A DNA stretch of 64,000 bases. Source: Simonsiella muelleri ATCC 29453. GTDB taxonomy: Bacteria > Pseudomonadota > Gammaproteobacteria > Burkholderiales > Neisseriaceae. Below the pieces are notes generated by a model that had not been told where the DNA came from, searched no databases, and saw only the letters and a list, made by a program, of their open reading frames with translations. The translations under genes and the position numbers were made by a program. How positions within the stretch are numbered: position 1 is the stretch's first letter; the number at the start of each line of letters is the position of its first letter. Where the stretch lies: NCBI RefSeq assembly GCF_002951835.1, contig NZ_CP019448.1, positions 2,356,001-2,420,000 of the forward strand, written 5' to 3'. This document shows, one piece after another, positions 6,398 to 16,202 of the stretch.

Positions 6398-9184
6398 ATG
6401 TTCGCGAATATCGCTAAAAAAATTTTCGGCAGTCGCAATGACCGATTACTCAAACAATATCAAAAAATTGTTAATAAAATTAATGCGCTTGAACAACAAA
6501 TCAAAGCTCTTTCAGATGAAGCCTTGCAAGCCAAAACCGCAGAATTCAAACAACGCCTAAGTAATGGTGAAACTTTAGATGACATTTTGCCCGAAGCTTT
6601 TGCGGTGTGTCGTGAAGCATCGGTGCGTACTTTGGGTATGCGCCATTTTGATGTGCAATTAATAGGCGGCATGGTGTTGCATAATGGCAAAATCGCCGAA
6701 ATGCGTACTGGTGAAGGTAAAACGTTGGTGGGGACTTTGGCAGTGTATTTGAATGCATTGTCTGGTAAAGGCGTCCACGTTGTTACCGTGAATGATTATT
6801 TGGCGGAACGCGATGCGGGCATTATGGCACCGCTTTACAATTTCTTGGGCTTGAGTGTGGGCGTGATTTTGAGTAATCAAGAACCGTTCTATCGCCAATC
6901 TGCCTACAATTCCGACATTACCTATGGCACAAATAACGAATTTGGTTTTGATTATTTGCGCGATAACATGGTTACCGACCAATATGACAAAGTACAACGA
7001 GAATTAAATTTTGCTGTAGTGGACGAAGTGGACTCTATTTTGATTGACGAAGCGCGTACGCCATTGATTATTTCGGGTCAAGCTGATGATAACATTGAAT
7101 TATACAAAATCATGAACCAAGTCCCTCCTATGTTGCATCGCCAAGATAAAGAAGATGGCGACGGTGATTACTGGGTGGACGAAAAAAATCATCAAGTAAC
7201 GCTGTCTGAAAAAGGTCATGAACACGCAGAAGATATTTTAGCGCGATTGGGTTTACTGCAAGATGGTGATTCGCTGTATTCTACTGGCAATATTATGTTA
7301 ATGCACCACTTGATGGCGGCATTACGCGCACATAGTTTATTTCATTTGGATCAGCATTATGTTATTAAACCCAATGATGAAGGGCAGCCTGAAATCGTGA
7401 TTGTGGACGAACACACAGGGCGTTTGATGGATGGTCGCCGTTGGTCGGAAGGTTTACATCAAGCAGTGGAAGCAAAAGAAGGTGTGGAAATTAAACGTGA
7501 AAATCAAACGTTAGCCAGCATCACATTTCAAAATTATTTCCGTTTATATACCAAATTATCAGGTATGACGGGTACGGCGGATACGGAAGCATATGAATTT
7601 CAAAGTATTTATAATTTAGAAACGGTGATTATCCCCACCAATAAACCGATTCAACGTAAAGATTATAATGACCAAATTTTCCGCACTGCCGAAGAAAAAT
7701 ATGAAGCCGTTATCAAAGACATCAAAGAATGTCATCAAAAAGGGCAGCCTGTATTGGTTGGCACAACGACTATTGAAAATTCGGAATTGGTATCGCGTTT
7801 GTTGAATCAAGCTGGTTTGGCGCATAACGTTTTGAATGCAAAAGAACATCATCGCGAAGCTTTGATTGTCGCACAAGCAGGTAAGCCTGCCATGATTACC
7901 GTTGCCACCAATATGGCAGGACGAGGCACAGATATTGTGTTGGGTGGCAATGTGAAACATCAAGCCGATGCCATTCGTGCCGATGAAACGCTGTCTGAAA
8001 GCGAAAAAGAACGTCAAATCAAATTATTGGAAGACAATTGGGAAGCCGACCACAAACGTGTGATGGAAGCAGGCGGTTTGCACATCATCGGTACAGAACG
8101 TCACGAAAGTCGTCGCATTGACAATCAGTTGCGCGGACGTGCTGGTCGTCAGGGCGACCTTGGTTCTAGCCGTTTTTATTTGTCGTTTGAAGATCCGTTG
8201 TTGCGTTTGTTTGCGCTTGACCGTGCTGCCGCGATTTTGGATAGGCTTGCTCCTGAACGTGGTGTCCCAATTGAAGCTGGTATTCTCACGCGTCAAATTG
8301 AAAACGCGCAACGCAAAGTGGAAGGGCGTAACTTTGATATGCGTAAACAGGTGTTGGAATACGATGACGTTGCCAATGACCAACGCAAGGTGATTTATCA
8401 TCAACGCAATGAGATTTTAACCAGTACCGATATTTCTGATATTGTTCGCGAAATGCGTGAAGAAGTGCTGGGTAATTTGGTGGACGTACATATGCCAGCC
8501 GACAGCATGGAGGAACAATGGGATATTCCTGCATTAGAGGCTATTTTGGAAAGTGAATTCCGTTTACGCGCCCACATTCAAGAATGGTTAAAATCAGATA
8601 ATTCTCTAGAAAATGAAGATGTTAAAGAGCTTTTGTTGAAATTAGTAGAAACAGAATATGCTAACAAAGTGGCTTTGGTTGGACAAGACCAATTTAGTGG
8701 ATTTGAACGTAATGTTGTATTACAAACCATTGACATGAATTGGCGTGAGCATTTGGCGGCGATGGATTATTTGCGTCAAGGCATTCATTTGCGAGGCTAT
8801 GCACAAAAAAATCCCAAACAAGAATACAAACGTGAAGCTTTTGAAATGTTCCAAAATTTATGGCGAACGGTTCGTTATAATGCCACAGCGTTATTGGTAT
8901 CGGTGGAGGTGCAGCCTTACGAAGATGTGGAAACAATCGAGCAATCCATGCCTCAAATGTACACGCATCACGCTGATGCACCTGATATGCAAACGGTTTT
9001 GGGAGAGTCGCGTGATGATTTGGCGCGTGAAGCGTTGCAACCTGTTGCCAATGAAAACGATGCCAATCAACCTGATTACAGCCTGACTGCGATGGATGCA
9101 ATGGGTAAAGTGGTGCATCGCAATGACCCTTGTCCGTGTGGCAGTGGTTTGAAATACAAGCAATGTCATGGCAAATTAGGCTAG
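6398..9184 (+). CDS. secA: Preprotein translocase ATPase SecA
   Basis: 928 residues, the full family length. The Walker A motif GEGKT is at residues 105-109, the DEVD Walker B near residue 210 and the helicase-like second NBD motif TNMAGRGTD near 510. The extreme C-terminus carries the CxCx8CH zinc site (CPCGSGLKYKQCH) that binds SecB. SecA drives post-translational export through SecYEG at the inner membrane. It has its own leader after the ribosomal terminator. secA next to rpsQ is not the usual gene order. Confidence 0.98.
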   Translation: MFANIAKKIFGSRNDRLLKQYQKIVNKINALEQQIKALSDEALQAKTAEFKQRLSNGETLDDILPEAFAVCREASVRTLGMRHFDVQLIGGMVLHNGKIAEMRTGEGKTLVGTLAVYLNALSGKGVHVVTVNDYLAERDAGIMAPLYNFLGLSVGVILSNQEPFYRQSAYNSDITYGTNNEFGFDYLRDNMVTDQYDKVQRELNFAVVDEVDSILIDEARTPLIISGQADDNIELYKIMNQVPPMLHRQDKEDGDGDYWVDEKNHQVTLSEKGHEHAEDILARLGLLQDGDSLYSTGNIMLMHHLMAALRAHSLFHLDQHYVIKPNDEGQPEIVIVDEHTGRLMDGRRWSEGLHQAVEAKEGVEIKRENQTLASITFQNYFRLYTKLSGMTGTADTEAYEFQSIYNLETVIIPTNKPIQRKDYNDQIFRTAEEKYEAVIKDIKECHQKGQPVLVGTTTIENSELVSRLLNQAGLAHNVLNAKEHHREALIVAQAGKPAMITVATNMAGRGTDIVLGGNVKHQADAIRADETLSESEKERQIKLLEDNWEADHKRVMEAGGLHIIGTERHESRRIDNQLRGRAGRQGDLGSSRFYLSFEDPLLRLFALDRAAAILDRLAPERGVPIEAGILTRQIENAQRKVEGRNFDMRKQVLEYDDVANDQRKVIYHQRNEILTSTDISDIVREMREEVLGNLVDVHMPADSMEEQWDIPALEAILESEFRLRAHIQEWLKSDNSLENEDVKELLLKLVETEYANKVALVGQDQFSGFERNVVLQTIDMNWREHLAAMDYLRQGIHLRGYAQKNPKQEYKREAFEMFQNLWRTVRYNATALLVSVEVQPYEDVETIEQSMPQMYTHHADAPDMQTVLGESRDDLAREALQPVANENDANQPDYSLTAMDAMGKVVHRNDPCPCGSGLKYKQCHGKLG

Positions 9185-9216
9185 TTTTATCATTAGGAAA
9201 TATCACAATAAAAAGG

Positions 9217-9257
9217 TTTCAGGCTGCTTTCGTTTATCAAGGCAGCCTGAAATTTTT
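9217..9257 (+). terminator. Terminator after secA built from an inverted pair of uptake sequences
   Basis: TTTCAGGCTGC (9217-9227) pairs with GCAGCCTGAAA (9242-9252) and TTTTT follows. The right arm is a full uptake sequence (9240-9251). Confidence 0.85.
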
Positions 9258-9342
9258 GATGAACGTAATTAATAATTAGCATGTAAATAATTGTAAAGAC
9301 TTGCAAGTTCAAGGAAATGTTGTCAACGTCATGATTTTTTCT

Positions 9343-9351
9343 TGTTATAGT
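9343..9351 (+). promoter_or_regulatory. Extended -10 promoter of the GlsB-type gene
   Basis: TGTTATAGT, i.e. a TG dinucleotide one base before TATAGT. No good -35 at 17 nt; TTGTCA lies 20 nt upstream. ATG follows about 40 nt downstream. Confidence 0.45.
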
Positions 9352-9389
9352 AGCAAGTTCCTACCCACTCTATATAGAAAGGTCATATC

Positions 9390-9635
9390 ATGGGATTTAT
9401 CGGTACGATTATTATTGGTTTTATTATTGGTGTGTTGGCGAAGTTTTTGCACCCCGGTAAAGAAAACATGGGTTTTATTGTAACAACTATTTTAGGTATT
9501 GCTGGTTCTTTTGTGGCGGCGTTGATTGGTCAAGCGGTTGGTTTGTATCAGCCCAATGAGCCTGCGGGTTGGGTTGCGTCCACATTAGCGGCTGTTTTGT
9601 TGTTGGTGCTTCACGCGCGTTTCATGAAAAAATAA
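9390..9635 (+). CDS. GlsB/YeaQ/YmgE-family stress-response membrane protein
   Basis: 81 residues forming three hydrophobic segments (residues ~3-20, ~27-48, ~58-76) around short loops. The Gly-rich FIGTIIIGFIIGVLAKFLHPG start and GFIVTTILGIAG turn are typical of the transglycosylase-associated (Tag/YeaQ) family. The family is membrane-embedded and often stress-induced; its biochemical role is not established. AGAAAGG lies 9 nt before ATG. A monocistronic unit ending in a bidirectional terminator. Confidence 0.9.
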   Translation: MGFIGTIIIGFIIGVLAKFLHPGKENMGFIVTTILGIAGSFVAALIGQAVGLYQPNEPAGWVASTLAAVLLLVLHARFMKK

Positions 9636-9666
9636 TTTCAACCATTTTTCAATTTAAATAAATAAA

Positions 9667-9706
9667 AAAGGCAGCCTAACAAGATTATTTCTTTCAGGCT
9701 GCCTTT
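9667..9706. terminator. Bidirectional terminator between the GlsB-type gene and the metalloprotease gene
   Basis: AAAGGCAGCCT (9667-9677) and AGGCTGCCTTT (9696-9706) form an 11-bp stem with A/T tracts on both sides. It serves convergent transcripts from both strands. Confidence 0.85.
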
Positions 9707-9721
9707 ATTGTCATGTCAATT

Positions 9722-12700
9722 CTAAATCAATACAAAACTATTTTGGTCAATTGCCAAATTGGTAGACAAAGTCGCGATTTGAACAGCTGCGCCACTGCCT
9801 GCGCCATCAGCATCATAACTCAATGCACCAGTTTGGGCGTTGTATTGAATGTGGTGAGCAAAATCGGTAAGCGTGTCGCTGGCAAAAATACCTTTCAACA
9901 GTGCAATTTTATCCGTGCCAACCGTGAAATCGGTAATTTTATCCGCATAATCAGGTACATTATTGAACACAAATGTATCCGCACCTGCACCACCCGTCAG
10001 CGTGTCCAAACCCAAACCACCCATCAACACATCATCGCCATCGCCACCATCAAGCGTGTCGTTACCGATGCCACCGATTAGCGTATCATTGCCTGCGTTA
10101 CCGTAAATTTGGTCATTACCATCATTGCCTTGAATAATGTTATCAGCGGCGTTGCCTTTAAGAATATCGTTGTGAGCTGAACCAAGTAAATTTTCAATTT
10201 GCGTGTTGTAACCAATAAATGACACTCCATCGGTGTAGTTATATGCAAACACGCCCGATGAACCGGCACTCGTACCAGCTTCTTTATTGCCACCCGAAAA
10301 ATAGGAATCATAATCAATTCCATGCGTATTAATTAAACCAAAATCGCGGGTATTGGTATTGCTGGCATCGGCATAAATCCATGAACCAGGAGTCAAATCC
10401 ACGTTTACGCCTTTGGCTTCTTGTGATGCGTCAAATGTGTCTACACCAGCACCGTCCCAAATGTAAATATCGCCATCATTGCTTGATGGATTGAACATAT
10501 GGAATGTATAGGTATTGTCTTCGGCACGAGCTTTGGGATTCACACCGTAGAGATAATGCAAAATGGCCAAATCATAAATATGTGGTTCGGAAACACGTTC
10601 AAAATCATCGGCTTTGTAACTCATCACGGTAACTCCCGTGCTGTTTTTTTCATCGCTTAAATGTGGCGTGGTGTTGGGTTCTTTTTCTTCCAAATGTGGG
10701 TGTTTCAAACCAACTGTGTGCAAAATTTCATGAATGACCGTAAATAAACCTTTATTGTTGTCATTTGCAGGCTGCTTGAAAGAATAATTGCCGCCAAAAT
10801 CATTGGAATTAAAATGCGCGTTACCACCAAAATACGCATAACCCAATGAACCATCCATACCAAGTGCAGCAAAATCATTCAAATAAAAATCCAAATCCGA
10901 TTCTTGTACGCTGTCCACTTCGCGGAATGTGATGTTGGTATATTTGCTAATTAAATCTAGGGCTTGGCGAATAACTGCCTGATTATCTGCGCTCATCACT
11001 TCAGGCGAAGAGTTTTCTAAATCTTCTACTTCATATGGATTTGCCAAATAATAACGATTCATGCGCTCTTCCAAAGTCAATGACGTATTCGTGATGCCAT
11101 CTAATTCAGCTTTCGTAGGCATATGATAGGTAATTTCAATGCCCCTACCAATTTGATGACCCTCCAAAAAACCCAAATTATAACCACGTTGATTGTGGAG
11201 AGCAAAATCATCTAACGCATTAATAAAATAAGGTAATTTATCAGCTGAAATGGTTTGATGTTGATTACCCGCTGCAAATACACCAGCCGATGCTTGATTG
11301 GCTACTACGGTGTAATGAGCGTTTTCGGTTGTGTTACCCAAACTCAAAACCATGTTTTTGTCCGAATCTGCCAACAAATCTGCGCGCGCCACTTTGGTGC
11401 TGAATGAACCATCATTTTGAACAGTGGCGTTATAAATATGTTGATTCAATTCAATGCGAACCACATCGCCCGCTTTGGCGCCATCTGCTTGACCGATTAA
11501 AGTTTCTTCGGTGTGTTGGGCGGCGATGTGGTTGGCTACAGTGTAGTTACCCACGCTGCCTGAAATAGCACCTGTATTGCTGGTTAAGGTTAACGCTTGG
11601 ATATCGGTGTTGGGTGCTTTCCCTTTGAATTCACGCAATAAATAGACTTTTTGTTCATCACTTTCAATTTGGTAACCGATGACGCTATCTACATAATTCA
11701 GTTCGTAGGTGATTTTTTGTCCTTGCAATGCAGCTAATTCGCTGGTTGGCACATCTACGTAAAATTGATAACCCTTGTTGCTAAATGCGGCGTGATACGA
11801 TTTATTACCGATTTTCAGCGTGATGCCTTGTAACATATCCTCGTGTTGCCACAATGAATCGGTTTGTTTGCTGATATCCAAGCTGCCTGAAAGCCGCGTT
11901 AATTCACGCGTATCATCTAAACCAACCACATTGTCATCACTCACACTAATAAAACGTAATTTCGGTGTGGCATTTGGAGCCGTGTTGCTGTCTGAAGTGG
12001 TATTGTTATTGGTTGCATTATTGGTATTTGAATCATTGGTATTCGGATTACTTGCATTCGAATCATTGGTGTTCGGATTACTTGTATTCGAATCATTGGT
12101 GTTCGGATTGCTTGTATTTGAATCATTGGTATTCGGATTACTTGCATTCGAATCATTGGTGTTCGGATTACTTGTATTCGAATCATTGGTGTTCGGATTA
12201 CTTGTATTCGAATCATTGGTGTTCGGATTGCTTGTATTCGAATCATCGGTGTTCGGATTACTTGTATTCGAATCATTGGTATTCGGATTACTTGCATTCG
12301 AATCATTGGTGTTCGGATTGCTTGTATTCGAATTATTGGTGTTCGGATTACTTGCATTCGAATCATTGGTGTTCGGATTACTTGCATTCGAATCATTGGT
12401 GTTCGGATTACTTGTATTCGAATCATTGGTATTCGGATTACTTGCATTCGAATCATTGGTGTTCGGATTACTTGTATTCGAATCATTGGTATTCGGATTA
12501 CTTGCATTCGAATCATTGGTGTTCGGATTACTTGTATTCGAATCATTGGTATTCGGATTACTTGCATTCGAATCATTGGTGTTCGGATTACTTGCATTCG
12601 AATCATTGGTGTTCGGATTACTTGCATTCGAATCATTGGTGTTCGGATTACTTGTATTCGAATCATTGGTATTCGGATTACTTGCATTCGAATCATTGGT

Positions 12701-13401
12701 ATTCGGATTGTATTCGAATCATTGGTATTCGGATTACTTGTATTCGAATTATTGGTATTCGGATTACTTGTATTCGAATCATTGGTGTTCGGATTACTTG
12801 CATTCGAATCATTGGTGTTCGGATTGCTTGTATTCGAATTATTGGTGTTCGGATTACTTGTATTCGAATCATTGGTGTTCGGATTACTTGTATTCGAATT
12901 AGATACAGACGAATCACCATTGCTACCACCACTTGTGCCAAGTGCGACCGCACCTACACCCATTAATCCCAGTGCAACCAAACTGGCTTTTGTCGCGGTG
13001 GGTAATCCAGCTGTCGTGTGTGTGGCTGTGGCGACAGGTGATGCCATTGTCGGCACAACCGATGCTACGTCTGCTGCCGAAACAGCAGGCACAACAGGCA
13101 TGGCAGCATTACTCGTTGCCAATGTAGTGTTCATGCTCATGAGAACAAGGGGGTTGCTAATAGCTTGTGCATTGGCATAATTTTCCAATACAATCAGTGG
13201 TTTTTGTTCATTGTCATCGGCAAAAATCCACAAATCTCGCCCAACTGTTCTCATATGCGGTTGAGTTATCAACACACCTTGCTCGTTTAAAAGTTGGTAT
13301 TGTGCATTGAGTTGTGTGGGTAATTTAATGGTTTGATTCTTTTGCAATGAAAATTTTTGCGCTGTGCCATTTTGTATCACGCGTAAAGTAATTGCAGTCA
13401 T
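9722..13401 (-). pseudogene. Serralysin-type RTX metalloprotease/surface protein, interrupted by a frameshift
   Basis: One gene read as two pieces. The N-terminal piece starts at 13401 (MTAITLRVIQNG...), resembles the prefix domain of BapA/LapA-type surface proteins, and has a hydrophobic stretch (residues ~135-155) before an Asn-rich repeat. The C-terminal piece (open from the repeat to 9722) has two Ig-like segments and a metzincin domain with HEILHTVGLKH (near plus 10732-10700) and the Met-turn VMSY. It ends in six or so GGxGxD calcium repeats plus a C-terminal region typical of type I secretion. A 4-nt deletion at 12709/12710 throws the frame; restoring 4 nt joins both pieces into exactly 1227 codons. 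M10/serralysin proteases are secreted. Whether this copy is dead, switchable or a sequencing error cannot be told from one sequence. Confidence 0.8.
12030..12899 (-). repeat. Array of 29 tandem 30-bp units coding for an Asn-rich linker
   Basis: Units read NDSNTSNPNT in the coding frame, with T/A at position 5 and D/N at position 2 as the main variants. All units are 30 nt except the one at ~12700-12725, which lacks 4 nt. The unit lacks stop codons in several frames, which creates long spurious open frames on both strands. Confidence 0.92.
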
Positions 13402-13529
13402 GTGAATTCCTTTAAAGTTAAAAAATAAAATTTCTATTAATTATAAATTAGTTCCGTAATAAAATCATATTTTTTAATGGAAACTTATTTGGCTGTTGTA
13501 AAAAATTTTCAGGCAGCCTGAAAATCGGT

Positions 13530-13560
13530 TTGACTTTAACCCAGTGTTAAGGTTTATCCT
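13530..13560 (+). promoter_or_regulatory. CueR-type (MerR-family) promoter and operator for the copper chaperone gene
   Basis: TTGACT (13530-13535) and TATCCT (13555-13560) are 19 bp apart, the over-long spacing typical of MerR-family activated promoters. The spacer holds a TTAAC-N5-GTTAA dyad where CueR-like regulators bind. A CueR homologue is encoded at 54029. Confidence 0.75.
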
Positions 13561-13597
13561 ATGTACCTTGTTTAACCCTAACCTAAGGAAACGAAAA

Positions 13598-13810
13598 ATG
13601 ACTACAGTAACTTTGAATATTGATGGCATGACTTGTGGCGGCTGCGTCAAAAGCGTAACGCGTATTTTGAGTGAATTGGACGGTGTCTCTCACGCTGAAG
13701 TGAACTTGGAACATAAAAGCGCGGTGGTCAATTTTGATGAAAGTAAAGTGAAAATTAATCAATTGGTTGATGCCGTAGAAGATGGCGGCTACGATGTCAG
13801 TGTGGCTTAA
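13598..13810 (+). CDS. copZ: Copper chaperone, heavy-metal-associated domain protein
   Basis: 70 residues, a single HMA domain with the metal-binding GMTCGGC motif (Cys13, Cys16) and the closing GGYDVSV strand. It would carry Cu(I) in the cytoplasm and pass it to the ATPase encoded 180 bp downstream. I chose the ATG at 13598 because AAGGAA lies 7 nt upstream and the HMA fold starts at once; a longer reading from 13544 would run through the promoter. The CueR-type promoter just ahead predicts induction by Cu(I). Confidence 0.9.
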   Translation: MTTVTLNIDGMTCGGCVKSVTRILSELDGVSHAEVNLEHKSAVVNFDESKVKINQLVDAVEDGGYDVSVA

Positions 13811-13822
13811 TTTATTGTGAGC

Positions 13823-13883
13823 TATAGTCGTTTAAAATTAAAAATACTACCACGTTATCCTATTTTTATTTTAAACGACTATA
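13823..13883. repeat. Correia-like miniature inverted-repeat element, copy 1
   Basis: 61 bp with perfect 16-bp terminal inverted repeats TATAGTCGTTTAAAAT (13823-13838 and 13868-13883). It starts with TATAG like Neisseria Correia elements. It lies between copZ and copA; a longer relative is at 32175. Confidence 0.75.
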
Positions 13884-13989
13884 CAATTTAGGGCAGCCTG
13901 AAAACGAAAATGGGTTTTCAGCCCACTTATATTTGATTGCATCTACAAAGTAAATTCTCATCACAAAAACTTAATTCGGAGAACACACT

Positions 13990-16128
13990 ATGGCGACTGA
14001 ACGCATCAATTTCAATATACAAGGCATGACTTGCCAAGCCTGTGCCAATCGCATTGAAAAAGTATTAAACAAAAAAGATTTTGTGGAAAATTGTACTGTG
14101 AATTTTGCAGGCGAAACCGCGCAAATTGAGTTTGACGATACACAAACCAATATTGATGAACTGATTAAAATCATTGAAAAAACAGGATATCAAGCAACAG
14201 TGCAAACTTCGTGGCAGCCTGAATCAAATAGCGAAACACATTGGCGCGTGTGGGCGTTGTTGGGGTTGTCATTACCGTTTTGGATAGGGATGTTGGGCAT
14301 GATGTTCGGTTCGCATATTTTGATGTTGCCGATTTTGTTGCAAATACTGATTGCAACTGTGGTGCAAACCTATTTTGCATTGCCCTTTTATAAAGGTGCA
14401 ATCGCCAGTATTCGTGGTGGTTTAGCGAATATGGACGTGTTGGTATCGGTTGGTACTTTGGCGATTTATCTTTATTCGTTGGGCATGGTGTTGATGAGAT
14501 ATGACACACATCATGTGTATTTTGAAGCAAGTGTTATGGTTTTAGCCTTTGTTTCATTGGGTAAATATTTAGAAGCCAAAACCAAACGTGGCAGCCTGAA
14601 CGCGCTTGGCTCTTTGTTGCAACTGACACCACGCGAAGTAACCGTATTCAAAAACAATGCTTGGAAAACGCTGTCGCTAGACAAAATCCAATTGGGCGAC
14701 ATTTTGCGTTGCGTACAAGGCGGACGTATTGCCGCAGACGGTGAAGTAGTGTCGGGTGAAGGTTGGGCGGACGAGGGCCATTTAACAGGCGAAAGCCAAT
14801 CTGTTTACAAAACGGTAGGCGATAAAGTGTTAGCAGGTTCAATTCTTTCAGGCAGCCTTGATTATCGCGCCGAGCAACTGGGCAAAGACACGCTTTTGGG
14901 CGACATGACTGCTGCACTGGCAGACGCGCAAGGCAGTAAAGCCCCAATTGCACGTTTGGCGGACAAAGTGGCGGCGGTGTTTGTACCGACTGTATTGTCG
15001 ATTTCGGTTTTAACTTTAATTATCAACTGGTTGATTGCAAGTGATTTTACTACCGCAATTGTGCGTGCTGTAGCGGTGTTGGTTGTAGCGTGTCCGTGCG
15101 CTGTGGGTTTGGCAACACCCGCCGCCATTATGGCTGGTATGGGACAAGCCGTTCGGCATGGTGTGTGGTTTAAAAACGCGGCAGCATTGGAAATGGCAGG
15201 CTCAATTAACACCGTTGTGTTAGACAAAACAGGCACACTCACGCAAGGTAAACCCGACATTGTTGATATTTGGTTAACCAAAAATACAACTGAAAAACAA
15301 TTATTGGCCATCGCTTCAGCGGTAGAACAACACGCTGCTCACCCATTAGCAAACGCAATTGTTCAGGCTGCCTTATCGCGTGATATTCAGCCTTTACGCG
15401 CGGATAATGTCAACACCATTGCGGGTGAAGGCATCAGTGCGAATATTGATGGCGTGGGTGAAGTGAAAGTTGGGAAATTAGATTTTTGTGGTTTTAAATT
15501 GCCCGAACATTTAAGCGGCATATGGCAAATTGCTACAATTGCTGCTGTGTCTATTAACAATCAAGCAGTTGGTGCGTTTGCCCTAGCTGACCCACTCAAA
15601 CCCGACAGCATCACTGCGATTAACCGCTTGCGTGAAAATCACATTGATGTGCATATCATGAGTGGCGACAATCCAGCTACTGTGGCACACATCGCTCAAC
15701 AATTAGGGTTGCCAGATGGTCAGGCACACGGCAACCAATCGCCACGTGATAAAGCCCAATTTATTCAACAATTGCAACAACAAGGCACAAAAGTTGCCAT
15801 GGTAGGCGACGGTATCAATGATGCGCCAGCACTGGCGTTAGCGGACGTAGGTTTTGCTGTACGTGGCAGCACTGACATCGCTGAACAAAGCGCAGACGCA
15901 GTGTTGGTGAAACAATCTGTCAATCAACTTACAGAGGGCTTATTGATTGCCCGTGCTACTTTGCGCGTCATCAAGCAAAACCTATTTTTTGCTTTTATTT
16001 ACAATATATTGGGTATTCCCTTTGCTGCAATTGGTTTGCTCACACCTATACTTGCGGGTGCAATGATGGCGATGAGTTCGATTTCTGTATTGAGTAATGC
16101 GTTAAGACTGAAAAGAATGAAGTTTTAA
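13990..16128 (+). CDS. copA: Cu(I)-exporting P1B-type ATPase
   Basis: 712 residues. An N-terminal HMA domain (GMTCQAC, Cys15/Cys18) is followed by transmembrane helices and the actuator domain (TGES). The intramembrane metal site is CPC (368-370). The phosphorylation site is DKTGTLT (Asp412), the nucleotide-domain motif HP lies in AAHPLANA, and the hinge is GDGIND (606-611). The CPC motif and HMA domain point to Cu(I) efflux from the cytoplasm. It is downstream of copZ but separated by a MITE; uptake-type sequences lie within the gene. It probably shares copper induction, though a separate promoter in the 180-bp gap is possible. Confidence 0.94.
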   Translation: MATERINFNIQGMTCQACANRIEKVLNKKDFVENCTVNFAGETAQIEFDDTQTNIDELIKIIEKTGYQATVQTSWQPESNSETHWRVWALLGLSLPFWIGMLGMMFGSHILMLPILLQILIATVVQTYFALPFYKGAIASIRGGLANMDVLVSVGTLAIYLYSLGMVLMRYDTHHVYFEASVMVLAFVSLGKYLEAKTKRGSLNALGSLLQLTPREVTVFKNNAWKTLSLDKIQLGDILRCVQGGRIAADGEVVSGEGWADEGHLTGESQSVYKTVGDKVLAGSILSGSLDYRAEQLGKDTLLGDMTAALADAQGSKAPIARLADKVAAVFVPTVLSISVLTLIINWLIASDFTTAIVRAVAVLVVACPCAVGLATPAAIMAGMGQAVRHGVWFKNAAALEMAGSINTVVLDKTGTLTQGKPDIVDIWLTKNTTEKQLLAIASAVEQHAAHPLANAIVQAALSRDIQPLRADNVNTIAGEGISANIDGVGEVKVGKLDFCGFKLPEHLSGIWQIATIAAVSINNQAVGAFALADPLKPDSITAINRLRENHIDVHIMSGDNPATVAHIAQQLGLPDGQAHGNQSPRDKAQFIQQLQQQGTKVAMVGDGINDAPALALADVGFAVRGSTDIAEQSADAVLVKQSVNQLTEGLLIARATLRVIKQNLFFAFIYNILGIPFAAIGLLTPILAGAMMAMSSISVLSNALRLKRMKF

Positions 16129-16152
16129 GATTTCAGGCTGCCTAAAAACAGA

Positions 16153-16186
16153 AAACTGCTTGAAAAATTTATTTTTCAAGCAGTTT
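16153..16186 (-). terminator. Terminator for rpmE (possibly shared with copA)
   Basis: A perfect 16-bp inverted repeat (16153-16168 with 16171-16186). On the minus strand it is followed by TTTTCTGTTTTT. An uptake-like sequence lies between it and copA. Confidence 0.8.
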
Positions 16187-16202
16187 CTAAATCGCGCAAA
16201 AA

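Noticed and set aside
12693..12953. RTPMIRIQV-repeat open frame on the minus strand
   Set aside because: It is the same array in a shifted frame; the long tail of the 13401 reading after the frameshift is the same artefact.
11820..12966. Long open frames on the plus strand rich in FESLVFGLL or SNHWCSDYL repeats
   Set aside because: They are antisense readings of the 30-bp repeat array of the metalloprotease gene, open only because the unit lacks stops. No start signals or natural protein composition.
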